Source: Leucobacter sp.
GTDB taxonomy: Bacteria > Actinomycetota > Actinomycetes > Actinomycetales > Microbacteriaceae
Assembly: GCA_012510755.1 (NCBI GenBank)
Contig: JAAZHL010000180.1
Location: 1-11,508 of the forward strand
DNA length: 11,508 bases
Direction: 5' to 3'
How positions within the stretch are numbered: the stretch's first letter is position 1; each line of letters opens with the position of its first letter. The notes below the pieces were generated by a model. That model was not told the origin of the DNA. It saw nothing but the letters and a program-made list of their open reading frames with translations, and searched no databases. Made by a program: the position numbers and the translations under genes. Positions 1 to 5,698 of this stretch are shown piece by piece.

Positions 1-893
1 CCGTACATGAGCTCGCAACCGCGCTCGACGCGGCCTGCGCCCTTGAGCTGTTTCATGCAGCGGCGCTCATTCATGACGACGTAATTGACAGGTCTGACAC
101 GCGACGAGGTCGGCCTGCAGCGCACAGGCTCTTTCAGGCGATGCACACCGAGGCAGGTTGGCGAGGCGATAGCGCACACTTTGGCCTAGCAACTGCGGTG
201 TTGCTGGGCGATCTTTTGCAGTCGTGGGCCGACGAGCTGTTTCAACGGGCGTGTGATGCTACAGAAGACCGTGCGGCAGCGCTCGCTGCACGGGCACACT
301 TCAACCGCATGCGCAGCGAGGTCGCGGTCGGGCAATACCTCGACGTACTCGAGGAGCAGCACCCCACATTTGCCGAAGAGCAGGTTCAGCTCGAACGCTC
401 GACCCGGGTGCTCGTATATAAGTCTGCAAAGTACAGTGTCGAAGCCCCGCTGCTCATCGGTGCCGCTCTTGCAGGGGCCAGCACTGAGCAAGAACGCCTG
501 CTGAGCGAGTTCGGGCTGCCAGTAGGTGTCGCTTTTCAGCTGCGAGATGATCTGCTCGGCGTATTCGGTGATGCTGAAATCACTGGCAAACCAGCTGGCG
601 ACGATCTGATCGAAGGCAAGCGCACCGTGCTCGTCACTCTCGCGCGTCAGGCGCTGCCTGCCACACAACAGCGCCTCTTTGATGAAATGCTCGGCGACCA
701 CACGATGAGCAGCGACCAACTCGCGATGTTGCAACAAACGATCCGGGGCAGCTCGGCCGTCGCAAAAGTCGAGCAAATGATCACTCGCAATATTGACCGG
801 GCAGAAGCGGCGCTCGATTTCGCGCCGCTCGATAGCCAAGCTCGAGAGCAGCTCATTCAGCTTGCGCACAAAGCCGCGAGACGTATCTCGTAA
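1..893 (+). CDS. idsA: Polyprenyl diphosphate synthase, IdsA type (5' end cut off)
   Basis: Trans-type isoprenyl diphosphate synthase that condenses isopentenyl diphosphate with allylic diphosphates to make C20 or longer chains for quinones, carotenoids or lipid carriers. The reading frame is open from base 3 and enters from outside the window, so the ATG at 141 is internal; 296 residues are visible. The first aspartate-rich motif DDVID followed by RSDTRRGRP is encoded at 75-116 (visible residues 25-38). The second, RDDLLGVFGD followed by TGKPAGDD, is at about residues 181-200. Also typical are GQYLDVL and KSAKYSVEAPLL. The residues four and five places before DDVID are alanines; small residues there are known to permit products longer than farnesyl diphosphate, so a GGPP-type product is inferred. 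Roughly 70-80 N-terminal residues are missing. It converges on the Rv2175c-like gene, the same neighbourhood as idsA2 in M. tuberculosis. Family certain; exact chain length is not. Confidence 0.93.
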   Translation, partial: VHELATALDAACALELFHAAALIHDDVIDRSDTRRGRPAAHRLFQAMHTEAGWRGDSAHFGLATAVLLGDLLQSWADELFQRACDATEDRAAALAARAHFNRMRSEVAVGQYLDVLEEQHPTFAEEQVQLERSTRVLVYKSAKYSVEAPLLIGAALAGASTEQERLLSEFGLPVGVAFQLRDDLLGVFGDAEITGKPAGDDLIEGKRTVLVTLARQALPATQQRLFDEMLGDHTMSSDQLAMLQQTIRGSSAVAKVEQMITRNIDRAEAALDFAPLDSQAREQLIQLAHKAARRIS

Positions 894-903
894 CTGCTTG
901 GCC

Positions 904-959
904 AGCTCACTGCTTGCCCGGCGGCCGAAAAGTCAATGCCGCGATAACTGGAGTGAGCT
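904..959. terminator. Possible bidirectional hairpin between convergent genes
   Basis: The 64-bp gap between the convergent idsA and Rv2175c-like stops holds a perfect 8-bp inverted repeat, AGCTCACT (904-911) and AGTGAGCT (952-959). Nested inside is a 5-bp repeat, GCGGC (921-925) and GCCGC (938-942). Neither strand has a clear T-tract right after the outer arm. The position suits a weak or Rho-assisted terminator, but the long loop makes it uncertain. Confidence 0.3.
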
Positions 960-1305
960 AAAAAGCGAGCGCCTGCGTTGCTCGCCGCACGGCGCTCTTG
1001 CGCCCGGCCAGCAGTGAATCGATCGGCCGTTCCCCCAACTCGTCGTTCTCGCTCAACAACCAGGCCACCGCCTGAGTGTCGTCGAAGCCTGCGTCGTGCA
1101 GCGCCAGCAGGGTACCCCGCAAAGACACCAGGGGTTCTGTCTCGCCTGCGAACTCTGCAGGAATGCGCAGCACCCCCTCGACGCGCACTGCAGCGAGGTG
1201 GTGGTCTTCAATTAAACGCCGCAGCTTGCTTGGCGTTGTCTGCCAACGTTCAACAAGTTCGGGAATAGTTACATAGTCAGTGTCAGAATGAACAGTCTCA
1301 GGCAC
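958..1305 (-). CDS. Rv2175c-family winged-helix DNA-binding protein
   Basis: Small predicted transcription factor of 115 aa. Residues about 13-52 (TIPELVERW, then SKLRRLIEDHHLAAVRVEG and LRIPAEF) resemble the helix-turn-helix and wing of M. tuberculosis Rv2175c. The C-terminal half (LRGTLLALHDAGFDDTQAV...WLL, then RKSAVRRATQALAF) matches that family's conserved tail. Rv2175c is a known substrate of the kinase PknL, and here too it lies head-to-head with a pknL-like gene. I chose the GTG at 1305: a TATTCT -10 box ends seven bases before its first base, fitting a leaderless message. The frame extends to a TTG at 1359, but that adds an unusual Cys/His-containing stretch and runs over the -10 box. 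From the GTG, Thr9 lies between acidic residues (SDTDY) and is a plausible phosphosite by inference. DNA target unknown. Confidence 0.85.
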   Translation of the reverse strand: MPETVHSDTDYVTIPELVERWQTTPSKLRRLIEDHHLAAVRVEGVLRIPAEFAGETEPLVSLRGTLLALHDAGFDDTQAVAWLLSENDELGERPIDSLLAGRKSAVRRATQALAF

Positions 1306-1311
1306 AAGACA

Positions 1312-1317
1312 AGAATA
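1312..1317 (-). promoter_or_regulatory. -10 box of a leaderless promoter for the Rv2175c-like gene
   Basis: On the minus strand TATTCT (TANNNT) is followed by six bases, TGTCTT, and then the GTG at 1305. A start site at the usual distance would fall on or next to the GTG, and no Shine-Dalgarno sequence precedes it. No good -35 hexamer is visible, which is common in actinobacteria. Inferred from spacing only. Confidence 0.45.
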
Positions 1318-1380
1318 ACCGCATTCGTGCCCTGCCTGCGACTGGCGGCGCGCCCTCAACTCACGCAGATACAGCAGCTA

Positions 1381-1386
1381 TAGAAT
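1381..1386 (+). promoter_or_regulatory. -10 box of a leaderless promoter for pknL
   Basis: TAGAAT (within CTATAGAAT) is followed by CGGCGC and then the GTG start at 1393, so transcription would begin at or beside the start codon. There is no purine-rich ribosome binding site upstream, which supports a leaderless message. The -35 region is weak. The spacing is the same as for the divergent gene. Confidence 0.55.
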
Positions 1387-1392
1387 CGGCGC

Positions 1393-3303
1393 GTGAGCCC
1401 CGCCCCTGTCGATCCGCTCATCGGGCAAACGCTTGATGAGCGCTATGTGGTGCGCTCTCGCATCGCTCGCGGTGGTATGGCAATGGTGTACCTCGGTGAC
1501 GATCTGCGGCTCGGTCGGCAGGTCGCCATCAAGATGATGCACGCTCACCTCTCTGACGACGAGAACTTCACACGCAGATTCGAGCAAGAGGCACGCAGTG
1601 CTGCGGGGCTCGGCCACCCTAACGTCGTCAATGTGTTTGACCAGGGCGAGGCAGGCGGGGTTCCCTATCTGGTGATGGAATACCTGCCAGGTATCACCCT
1701 GCGCGAGTTGCTCAAGCAACAGCGTCAACTCACGCCAGACCAAGCAATCGAAATCTCTGAAGCAATTCTCTCTGGTCTGGCGGCAGCCCACGAGGCACAT
1801 ATCGTGCATCGCGACCTGAAACCCGAGAACGTATTGCTGGCCGATGACGGACGCATCAAGATTGGTGATTTTGGGCTCGCCCGGGCAGTGAGCGCAAACA
1901 CCACCACTGGCCAGGCACTTCTCGGTACGATCGCCTACCTCTCGCCCGAGCTCGTCACGCGTGGCATCGCTGACGCCAGAAGCGATCTGTATGCGTTCGG
2001 AATTGTGCTGTTCGAAATGCTCACTGGCAGGCAGCCATATACCGGCGAGCAGCCTATGCAGATCGCATACCAGCACGCACACTCAGATGTGCCCGCGCCT
2101 TCGGGCTTCGCATCAGGAATCCCCGCAGCGTTAGACGACCTGGTGCGCTGGACCACCCAGCGTGACGCTGATGCTCGGCCAAGCAATGCTGGCGAGGCAC
2201 TCGAGTTTCTTCGTTCCGTCATTCACGGCAACACCCATGCGGCAACGAGTGTGCTGCCAGTTACCCGAACGTTTGATCACGTGACCCCGGCTACTTCCGT
2301 GCTGCGCGGCCCTGATCGCGCCGCACTCGCCTCGGACTCAGATACGGTGAGCGCCCCACCGACGAGTGCAGTTGCCCGTGCACAGCGAAGTGTGAGCCGA
2401 CGCAAAAGGCGGGGTGGCTGGGTCGCAGCGATGCTTGTCGTGCTGCTCGGGCTCGGCGCAGGTGCCGGCTGGTGGTGGGGGCAAGGTCCCGGCTCGCAAG
2501 TCACGATCGCGCCAGTTGAGAACATGCCGCCGGCAGAAGCCACAGCAATGCTTGAAGCACTCACACTCATCGTTGACACGGTCGACTGTTCGAGTCTGAC
2601 AATCGAAGAGGGTCTTGCGGTTCGGACAGAACCCGCAGCAGGCACGCGAGTTGACAGAAACAGCAACGTTCAACTCTGCGTGTCTACCGGGCCGCAACAG
2701 CTCAGCGTGCCAGACCTCACCGGCCTCACACTCGCAGCTGCGCAAACGCAGATCACTGATGCAAAGTTTGTATTTGGTCAGGTGAGAGAAGAGCGCTTCT
2801 CAGATGCCGAACTGGGCACCGTGCTGTTCGCCACTGATTCTGAAGGCAACCAGCTCCCAGAAACGTACCCCGAGCAAAGCGTGATAGATCTCGTGCTCTC
2901 GGCTGGCGGCCTCCCTGACCTTGCCGGCAATACTGTCGAACAGGCCACCAGCATTCTCTCCAGTCTCGGGCTCAGCGTTGACGCAGGTCTCAACACAAGC
3001 ACACACCATGACGATATTGCCGAGGGCCGGGTCATTGGGCTTATTGTCTCTGGTGAGACGGTACGCAAGGGTGACTCGGTTGGGCTTTCGCTGTCTCTCG
3101 GCAAACCTCTCATTGAGGTGCCTGATGTTCGAGGCATGAAGCTTCGTGAAGCCATGAACGAGCTGACCGAGCTTGGCTTCGCGCCACAGACCGCACTACC
3201 TGAGCTGCTGTGGGACGTGGCGGAGGTCGACCGAGACACTGAGCCGAAGGCAGGCAGCGAAGTTGCGGCTGGCACTACCATTCGAGTCAGAGCGTCGGTC
3301 TAG
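1393..3303 (+). CDS. pknL: PknL-type membrane Ser/Thr protein kinase with four PASTA repeats
   Basis: Transmembrane Hanks-type kinase of 636 aa that probably senses peptidoglycan fragments or lipid II outside and phosphorylates cytoplasmic proteins. The kinase domain spans about residues 18-275: glycine loop IARGGMAMVY (24-33), ATP lysine K47 in VAIK, helix-C E66, catalytic HRDLKPEN (139-146), DFG (159-161), an activation loop with three threonines (170-172) and SPE (184-186). A juxtamembrane linker rich in Ser/Thr/Ala ends in SRRKRR, followed by one membrane helix (about 343-362). Outside are four PASTA repeats, about 368-433, 436-505, 506-570 and 573-636. Its only cysteines, C399 and C429, both lie in the first PASTA repeat. 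The GTG start is set by the -10 box seven bases upstream. M. tuberculosis PknL lacks PASTA repeats while corynebacterial PknL has them, so this is the long form. The divergent neighbour is its probable substrate. Confidence 0.95.
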   Translation: MSPAPVDPLIGQTLDERYVVRSRIARGGMAMVYLGDDLRLGRQVAIKMMHAHLSDDENFTRRFEQEARSAAGLGHPNVVNVFDQGEAGGVPYLVMEYLPGITLRELLKQQRQLTPDQAIEISEAILSGLAAAHEAHIVHRDLKPENVLLADDGRIKIGDFGLARAVSANTTTGQALLGTIAYLSPELVTRGIADARSDLYAFGIVLFEMLTGRQPYTGEQPMQIAYQHAHSDVPAPSGFASGIPAALDDLVRWTTQRDADARPSNAGEALEFLRSVIHGNTHAATSVLPVTRTFDHVTPATSVLRGPDRAALASDSDTVSAPPTSAVARAQRSVSRRKRRGGWVAAMLVVLLGLGAGAGWWWGQGPGSQVTIAPVENMPPAEATAMLEALTLIVDTVDCSSLTIEEGLAVRTEPAAGTRVDRNSNVQLCVSTGPQQLSVPDLTGLTLAAAQTQITDAKFVFGQVREERFSDAELGTVLFATDSEGNQLPETYPEQSVIDLVLSAGGLPDLAGNTVEQATSILSSLGLSVDAGLNTSTHHDDIAEGRVIGLIVSGETVRKGDSVGLSLSLGKPLIEVPDVRGMKLREAMNELTELGFAPQTALPELLWDVAEVDRDTEPKAGSEVAAGTTIRVRASV

Positions 3304-3334
3304 TCGGGCGCGTTCTCGTCGGGCGTCGGTCTAG
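3292..3334 (+). repeat. 12-bp direct repeat duplicating the pknL stop region
   Basis: GCGTCGGTCTAG occurs at 3292-3303, where it encodes the last residues and TAG stop of pknL, and again at 3323-3334 in the intergenic region. The offset is 31 bp. A shorter shared stretch, GTCGGGCG, lies between and extends the similarity. This is probably a small local duplication with no evident function. Confidence 0.7.
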
Positions 3335-3391
3335 CGTCGCGAGACGCAGCGGGGGCTGCCCACACCTTCTTCAGATGTCAGCAACCCCCGC
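3334..3391. terminator. Tandem hairpins between convergent pknL and aroG
   Basis: Two adjacent stems lie in the 107-bp convergent gap. The first is GCGTC-GCGA-GACGC (3334-3347), a 5-bp stem closed by a GNRA-type tetraloop on the plus strand. The second pairs GCGGGGGCTG (3349-3358) with CAGCAACCCCCGC (3379-3391), about 10 bp with a three-base bulge. Neither is followed by a clear T-tract. The position and stacked G+C-rich stems suit an actinobacterial terminator serving both genes. Confidence 0.55.
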
Positions 3392-3410
3392 ACGCGAGAT
3401 TCGGTTGTAC

Positions 3411-4775
3411 TTAGCGCAAACTCTTGAGCTCTTCAGCTACCTGGAATGCGAGCTCAAGTGACTGCATATGGTTCAGGCGTGGGTCACAGAGCGACTCGTA
3501 CCGTGTGGCCAATGTTGCCTCATCAATGTTTTCGCTGCCGCCCAGGCATTCGGTCACATCGTCACCGGTCAGTTCGATGTGCACGCCGCCGGGGAAGGTG
3601 CCGACCTCACGGTGCGATTCGAAGAAGCCGAGCAGTTCGTTCATCACATCGTCAAACCGACGGGTCTTGTACCCAGTGGCAGTGGTGATGCCATTTCCGT
3701 GCATGGGGTCTGTGACCCACAGCGGGGTGGCGCCAGCGTCGCGCACACCAGCGAGCAGCGGAGGCAGAGCGTCTCGAATCTTCTCTGCACCCATGCGTGT
3801 GATGAACGTCAAACGGCCTGGCTCACGCTCAGGGTCGAGCTTGTCGATCAAGCGCAACGCGTCATCAGTTGTCGCAGTTGGCCCAAGCTTCACGGCGATT
3901 GGGTTGCGAAGCTTCGACATGAACTCGACATGAGCCCCATCAAGCTCACGGGTGCGCTCACCGATCCATAACATATGCCCTGACGTGCCGTATGGGGTGC
4001 CCGTTCGTGAGTCGATTCGCACCAAAGGGCGTTCGTAATCAAGCAGCAACGCCTCATGGCTCACGTAGAACTCAGTTTGATTGAGGGCCGAGCTTTCGAC
4101 ACCGCACGCATCCATGAAACGCAGTGCACGATCGATCTCGGCCGCGAGTGCCTCGTAGCGCTGGTTTGCGGGGTTCGAAACAAACCCCTTGTTCCATTCG
4201 TGCACCTGCCGCAGGTCGGCGAAGCCGCCCTGCGTGAAGGCGCGAATCAAGTTGAGTGTCGACGCAGCGACGTGGTAGCCACGCACCATTCGCTTCGGGT
4301 CAGCTGCGCGAGACTCAGGGGTGAAATCATAGCCATTGACGATGTCGCCGCGGTACGCAGGCAGAGTCACTCCGTCACGCGTCTCGGTGTCACTCGAGCG
4401 GGGCTTGGCAAACTGGCCAGCCATACGCCCCACCTTGATGACAGGCATCGAGGCACCGTAGGTGAGCACGACTGCCATCTGCAGCATCGTCTTCACACGG
4501 TCGCGGATCTTGTCGGCCGTAGCACCTGCAAACGTCTCTGCGCAGTCTCCGCCTTGCAACAAGAATGCCTCGCCGCGTGCTGCCTGCGCGAGACGCGTGC
4601 GAAGACGATCTACTTCACCAGCAAATACAAGTGGTGGCTGCGAGGCAAGATCTTGTGAAGCCTCAGCTACTGCCTCGCGATCGCTCCAATTCGGTTGCTG
4701 TTTCGCAACGAGATCACGATAACTGTCCAGCTCCAGCGCGCTTGAAGATACGCCGAATGCTGTGTGCTGACTCAC
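3411..4775 (-). CDS. aroG: Class II 3-deoxy-7-phosphoheptulonate (DAHP) synthase
   Basis: First enzyme of the shikimate pathway, condensing phosphoenolpyruvate and erythrose 4-phosphate to DAHP for aromatic amino acids, folate and menaquinone. The 454-aa protein is of the class II (plant/actinobacterial) type: PPLVFAGEVDRLR (47-59), ARGEAFLLQGGDCAETF (66-82), DPMHGN (356-361), HIELTGDDVTECLGG (399-413) and a CDPRLN motif (430-435). The four metal ligands known in M. tuberculosis AroG correspond to C78, H359, E401 and D431, all present. I chose the GTG at 4775, giving a length close to the 462 aa of the mycobacterial enzyme; an AGCAGG-like ribosome binding site lies just upstream. The frame continues upstream to 4868, but that part overlaps the plsC stop and a terminator and lacks family similarity. 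The gene lies downstream of plsC on the same strand but seems to have its own promoter. Confidence 0.95.
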   Translation of the reverse strand: MSQHTAFGVSSSALELDSYRDLVAKQQPNWSDREAVAEASQDLASQPPLVFAGEVDRLRTRLAQAARGEAFLLQGGDCAETFAGATADKIRDRVKTMLQMAVVLTYGASMPVIKVGRMAGQFAKPRSSDTETRDGVTLPAYRGDIVNGYDFTPESRAADPKRMVRGYHVAASTLNLIRAFTQGGFADLRQVHEWNKGFVSNPANQRYEALAAEIDRALRFMDACGVESSALNQTEFYVSHEALLLDYERPLVRIDSRTGTPYGTSGHMLWIGERTRELDGAHVEFMSKLRNPIAVKLGPTATTDDALRLIDKLDPEREPGRLTFITRMGAEKIRDALPPLLAGVRDAGATPLWVTDPMHGNGITTATGYKTRRFDDVMNELLGFFESHREVGTFPGGVHIELTGDDVTECLGGSENIDEATLATRYESLCDPRLNHMQSLELAFQVAEELKSLR

Positions 4776-4803
4776 GACAGGCCTGCTCTCAAAATCCAAG
4801 TGA

Positions 4804-4809
4804 ACACTA
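4804..4809 (-). promoter_or_regulatory. Candidate -10 box for aroG
   Basis: TAGTGT (TANNNT) on the minus strand lies about 30 nt before the aroG GTG, leaving a short leader that contains GAGAGCAGG as ribosome binding site. It directly abuts the T-tract of the plsC terminator. No good -35 is visible and such hexamers occur by chance, so confidence is low. Confidence 0.3.
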
Positions 4810-4830
4810 AAAATCGCGAGAGTTCGCGAT
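4809..4830 (-). terminator. Intrinsic terminator after plsC
   Basis: On the minus strand ATCGCGA, loop ACTC, TCGCGAT form a perfect 7-bp stem (4824-4830 with 4813-4819), followed by a run of five Ts (4813-4809, the first shared with the stem). It begins 10 bp after the plsC stop. This is the most classical Rho-independent terminator in the window and separates plsC from aroG, although both are on the same strand. Confidence 0.7.
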
Positions 4831-4839
4831 GCTTCTAGT

Positions 4840-5535
4840 CTATTGGTTCTGCGCAGCAGCAGGCACACGGTTCCTTACGCTTGAAGCGTAGACATCAACG
4901 TACTCCTGCTGACTCAATCGTTGAATCTCGACCATGATCTCATCGGTCACGCTGCGCAGCACGAACCGGTCTGCGCTCATACCCGCAAACCGGCTGAAAT
5001 CGAGAGGCTTGCCAATCACTGTGCCGATTCGATGAATGCGCGGCACCTTCGCACCAATCGGCATGCACTTTTCAGTATCGATCATGACCGCAGGTACCAC
5101 CAGTGCTCCAGATTCAAGCACGAGACGCGCCACCCCTGTGCGTCCCCGATAGAGACGCGCATCTGGGCTGCGTGTGCCCTCAGGGTAAAGCGCAAGCACG
5201 TCGCCCCGTTCGAGCACCGCGAGCCCCGTGTTCAGCGACGCCTCAGACGCCTTACCCCCCGACCGATCGATAGGAATCTGCCCGACGGCCAGCATGAATG
5301 TCTTCACAAACCAGCCCTTTAAGCCGCGTCCGGTGAAATAGTCACTCTTGGCAAGAAAATAGACCCGACGGTCAATCATCAACGGCATAAAGAACGAATC
5401 AATGACCGATAAGTGGTTACCGACGATGATGACCGGCCCGCTTGACGGAAGGTGTTCAGCGCCTTGCACCCAGGGCCGAAAGATGGTCTTCAACAATGGG
5501 CCAAAGACAAGATGCTTAAAGAACCAATACATCAT
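4840..5535 (-). CDS. plsC: PlsC-type 1-acyl-sn-glycerol-3-phosphate acyltransferase
   Basis: Membrane-associated acyltransferase (231 aa) that probably acylates lysophosphatidic acid to phosphatidic acid for phospholipid synthesis. Family motifs are in order: NHLSVIDSF with the catalytic HX4D pair H41 and D46, a central G/R region, YPEGTRS (117-123) for glycerol-phosphate binding, GRTGVARL (131-138) and VVPAVM (146-151). The hydrophobic N-terminus (MMYWFFKHLVFGPLLKTIF) probably attaches to the membrane. The ATG at 5535 is chosen because AAGAGG lies 11 bases upstream (5547-5552) and the family similarity begins there; the open frame continuing to 5931 runs antisense into fadD15 and is not part of the gene. 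A second ATG follows at once. Corresponds in position to M. tuberculosis Rv2182c. It is divergent from the acyl-CoA ligase, suggesting a shared role in fatty-acid use for membrane lipids. Confidence 0.93.
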   Translation of the reverse strand: MMYWFFKHLVFGPLLKTIFRPWVQGAEHLPSSGPVIIVGNHLSVIDSFFMPLMIDRRVYFLAKSDYFTGRGLKGWFVKTFMLAVGQIPIDRSGGKASEASLNTGLAVLERGDVLALYPEGTRSPDARLYRGRTGVARLVLESGALVVPAVMIDTEKCMPIGAKVPRIHRIGTVIGKPLDFSRFAGMSADRFVLRSVTDEIMVEIQRLSQQEYVDVYASSVRNRVPAAAQNQ

Positions 5536-5640
5536 GTGGCAGCACACCTCTTCTTTCGACCAGTTAAGACTAGCTGATTTGTAGATAACCAACGGAGAAT
5601 GAGTCGAGAACGAGTGCCTGTGCAATAAGCTAGGCAGTAC

Positions 5641-5683
5641 ACCCGACCACCGTCCCGCTCGGTGCGTTGAGCTTGTGTCGGGT
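5641..5683 (+). other. Leader hairpin upstream of fadD15
   Basis: ACCCGAC (5641-5647) pairs perfectly with GTCGGGT (5677-5683), and contiguous CACCG (5648-5652) pairs with CGGTG (5660-5664), leaving an asymmetric bulge. The structure ends five bases before the ribosome binding site at 5688. It may form in the mRNA leader if transcription starts near the TAAGCT at 5626-5631. Function unknown; it resembles no riboswitch class I recognise. Confidence 0.3.
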
Positions 5684-5687
5684 ACCG

Positions 5688-5693
5688 AAGGAG
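5688..5693 (+). promoter_or_regulatory. Ribosome binding site deciding the fadD15 start
   Basis: AAGGAG followed by a five-base spacer (CTACC) precedes the GTG at 5699. The in-frame GTG at 5675 has no such site, so 5699 is the preferred start. Confidence 0.75.
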
Positions 5694-5698
5694 CTACC

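Larger units (their letters stand above)
5536..5698. promoter_or_regulatory. Divergent promoter region of plsC and fadD15
   Basis: The 163-bp gap between the divergent plsC and fadD15 starts must hold promoters for both. Candidate -10 hexamers are TAGTCT on the minus strand (5567-5572), about 30 nt before the plsC ATG, and TAAGCT on the plus strand (5626-5631). Neither has a convincing -35, and both are weak matches that could be chance. Both ribosome binding sites are clear. Confidence 0.35.

Noticed and set aside
186..869. Long open frame antisense to idsA (227 codons)
   Set aside because: Mirrors a well-supported synthase gene; the translation has no recognisable motif and arises from codon bias.
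1378..2082. Long open frame antisense to the pknL kinase domain (234 codons)
   Set aside because: Overlaps conserved kinase motifs and the pknL start; Cys/His-rich translation without domain features, a typical shadow.
4056..4658. Open frame antisense to aroG (200 codons)
   Set aside because: Lies wholly over conserved DAHP synthase sequence and has no recognisable motifs.
4776..4868. N-terminal extension of aroG to 4868
   Set aside because: Overlaps the plsC stop and a clear terminator; class II DAHP synthases do not need these residues.
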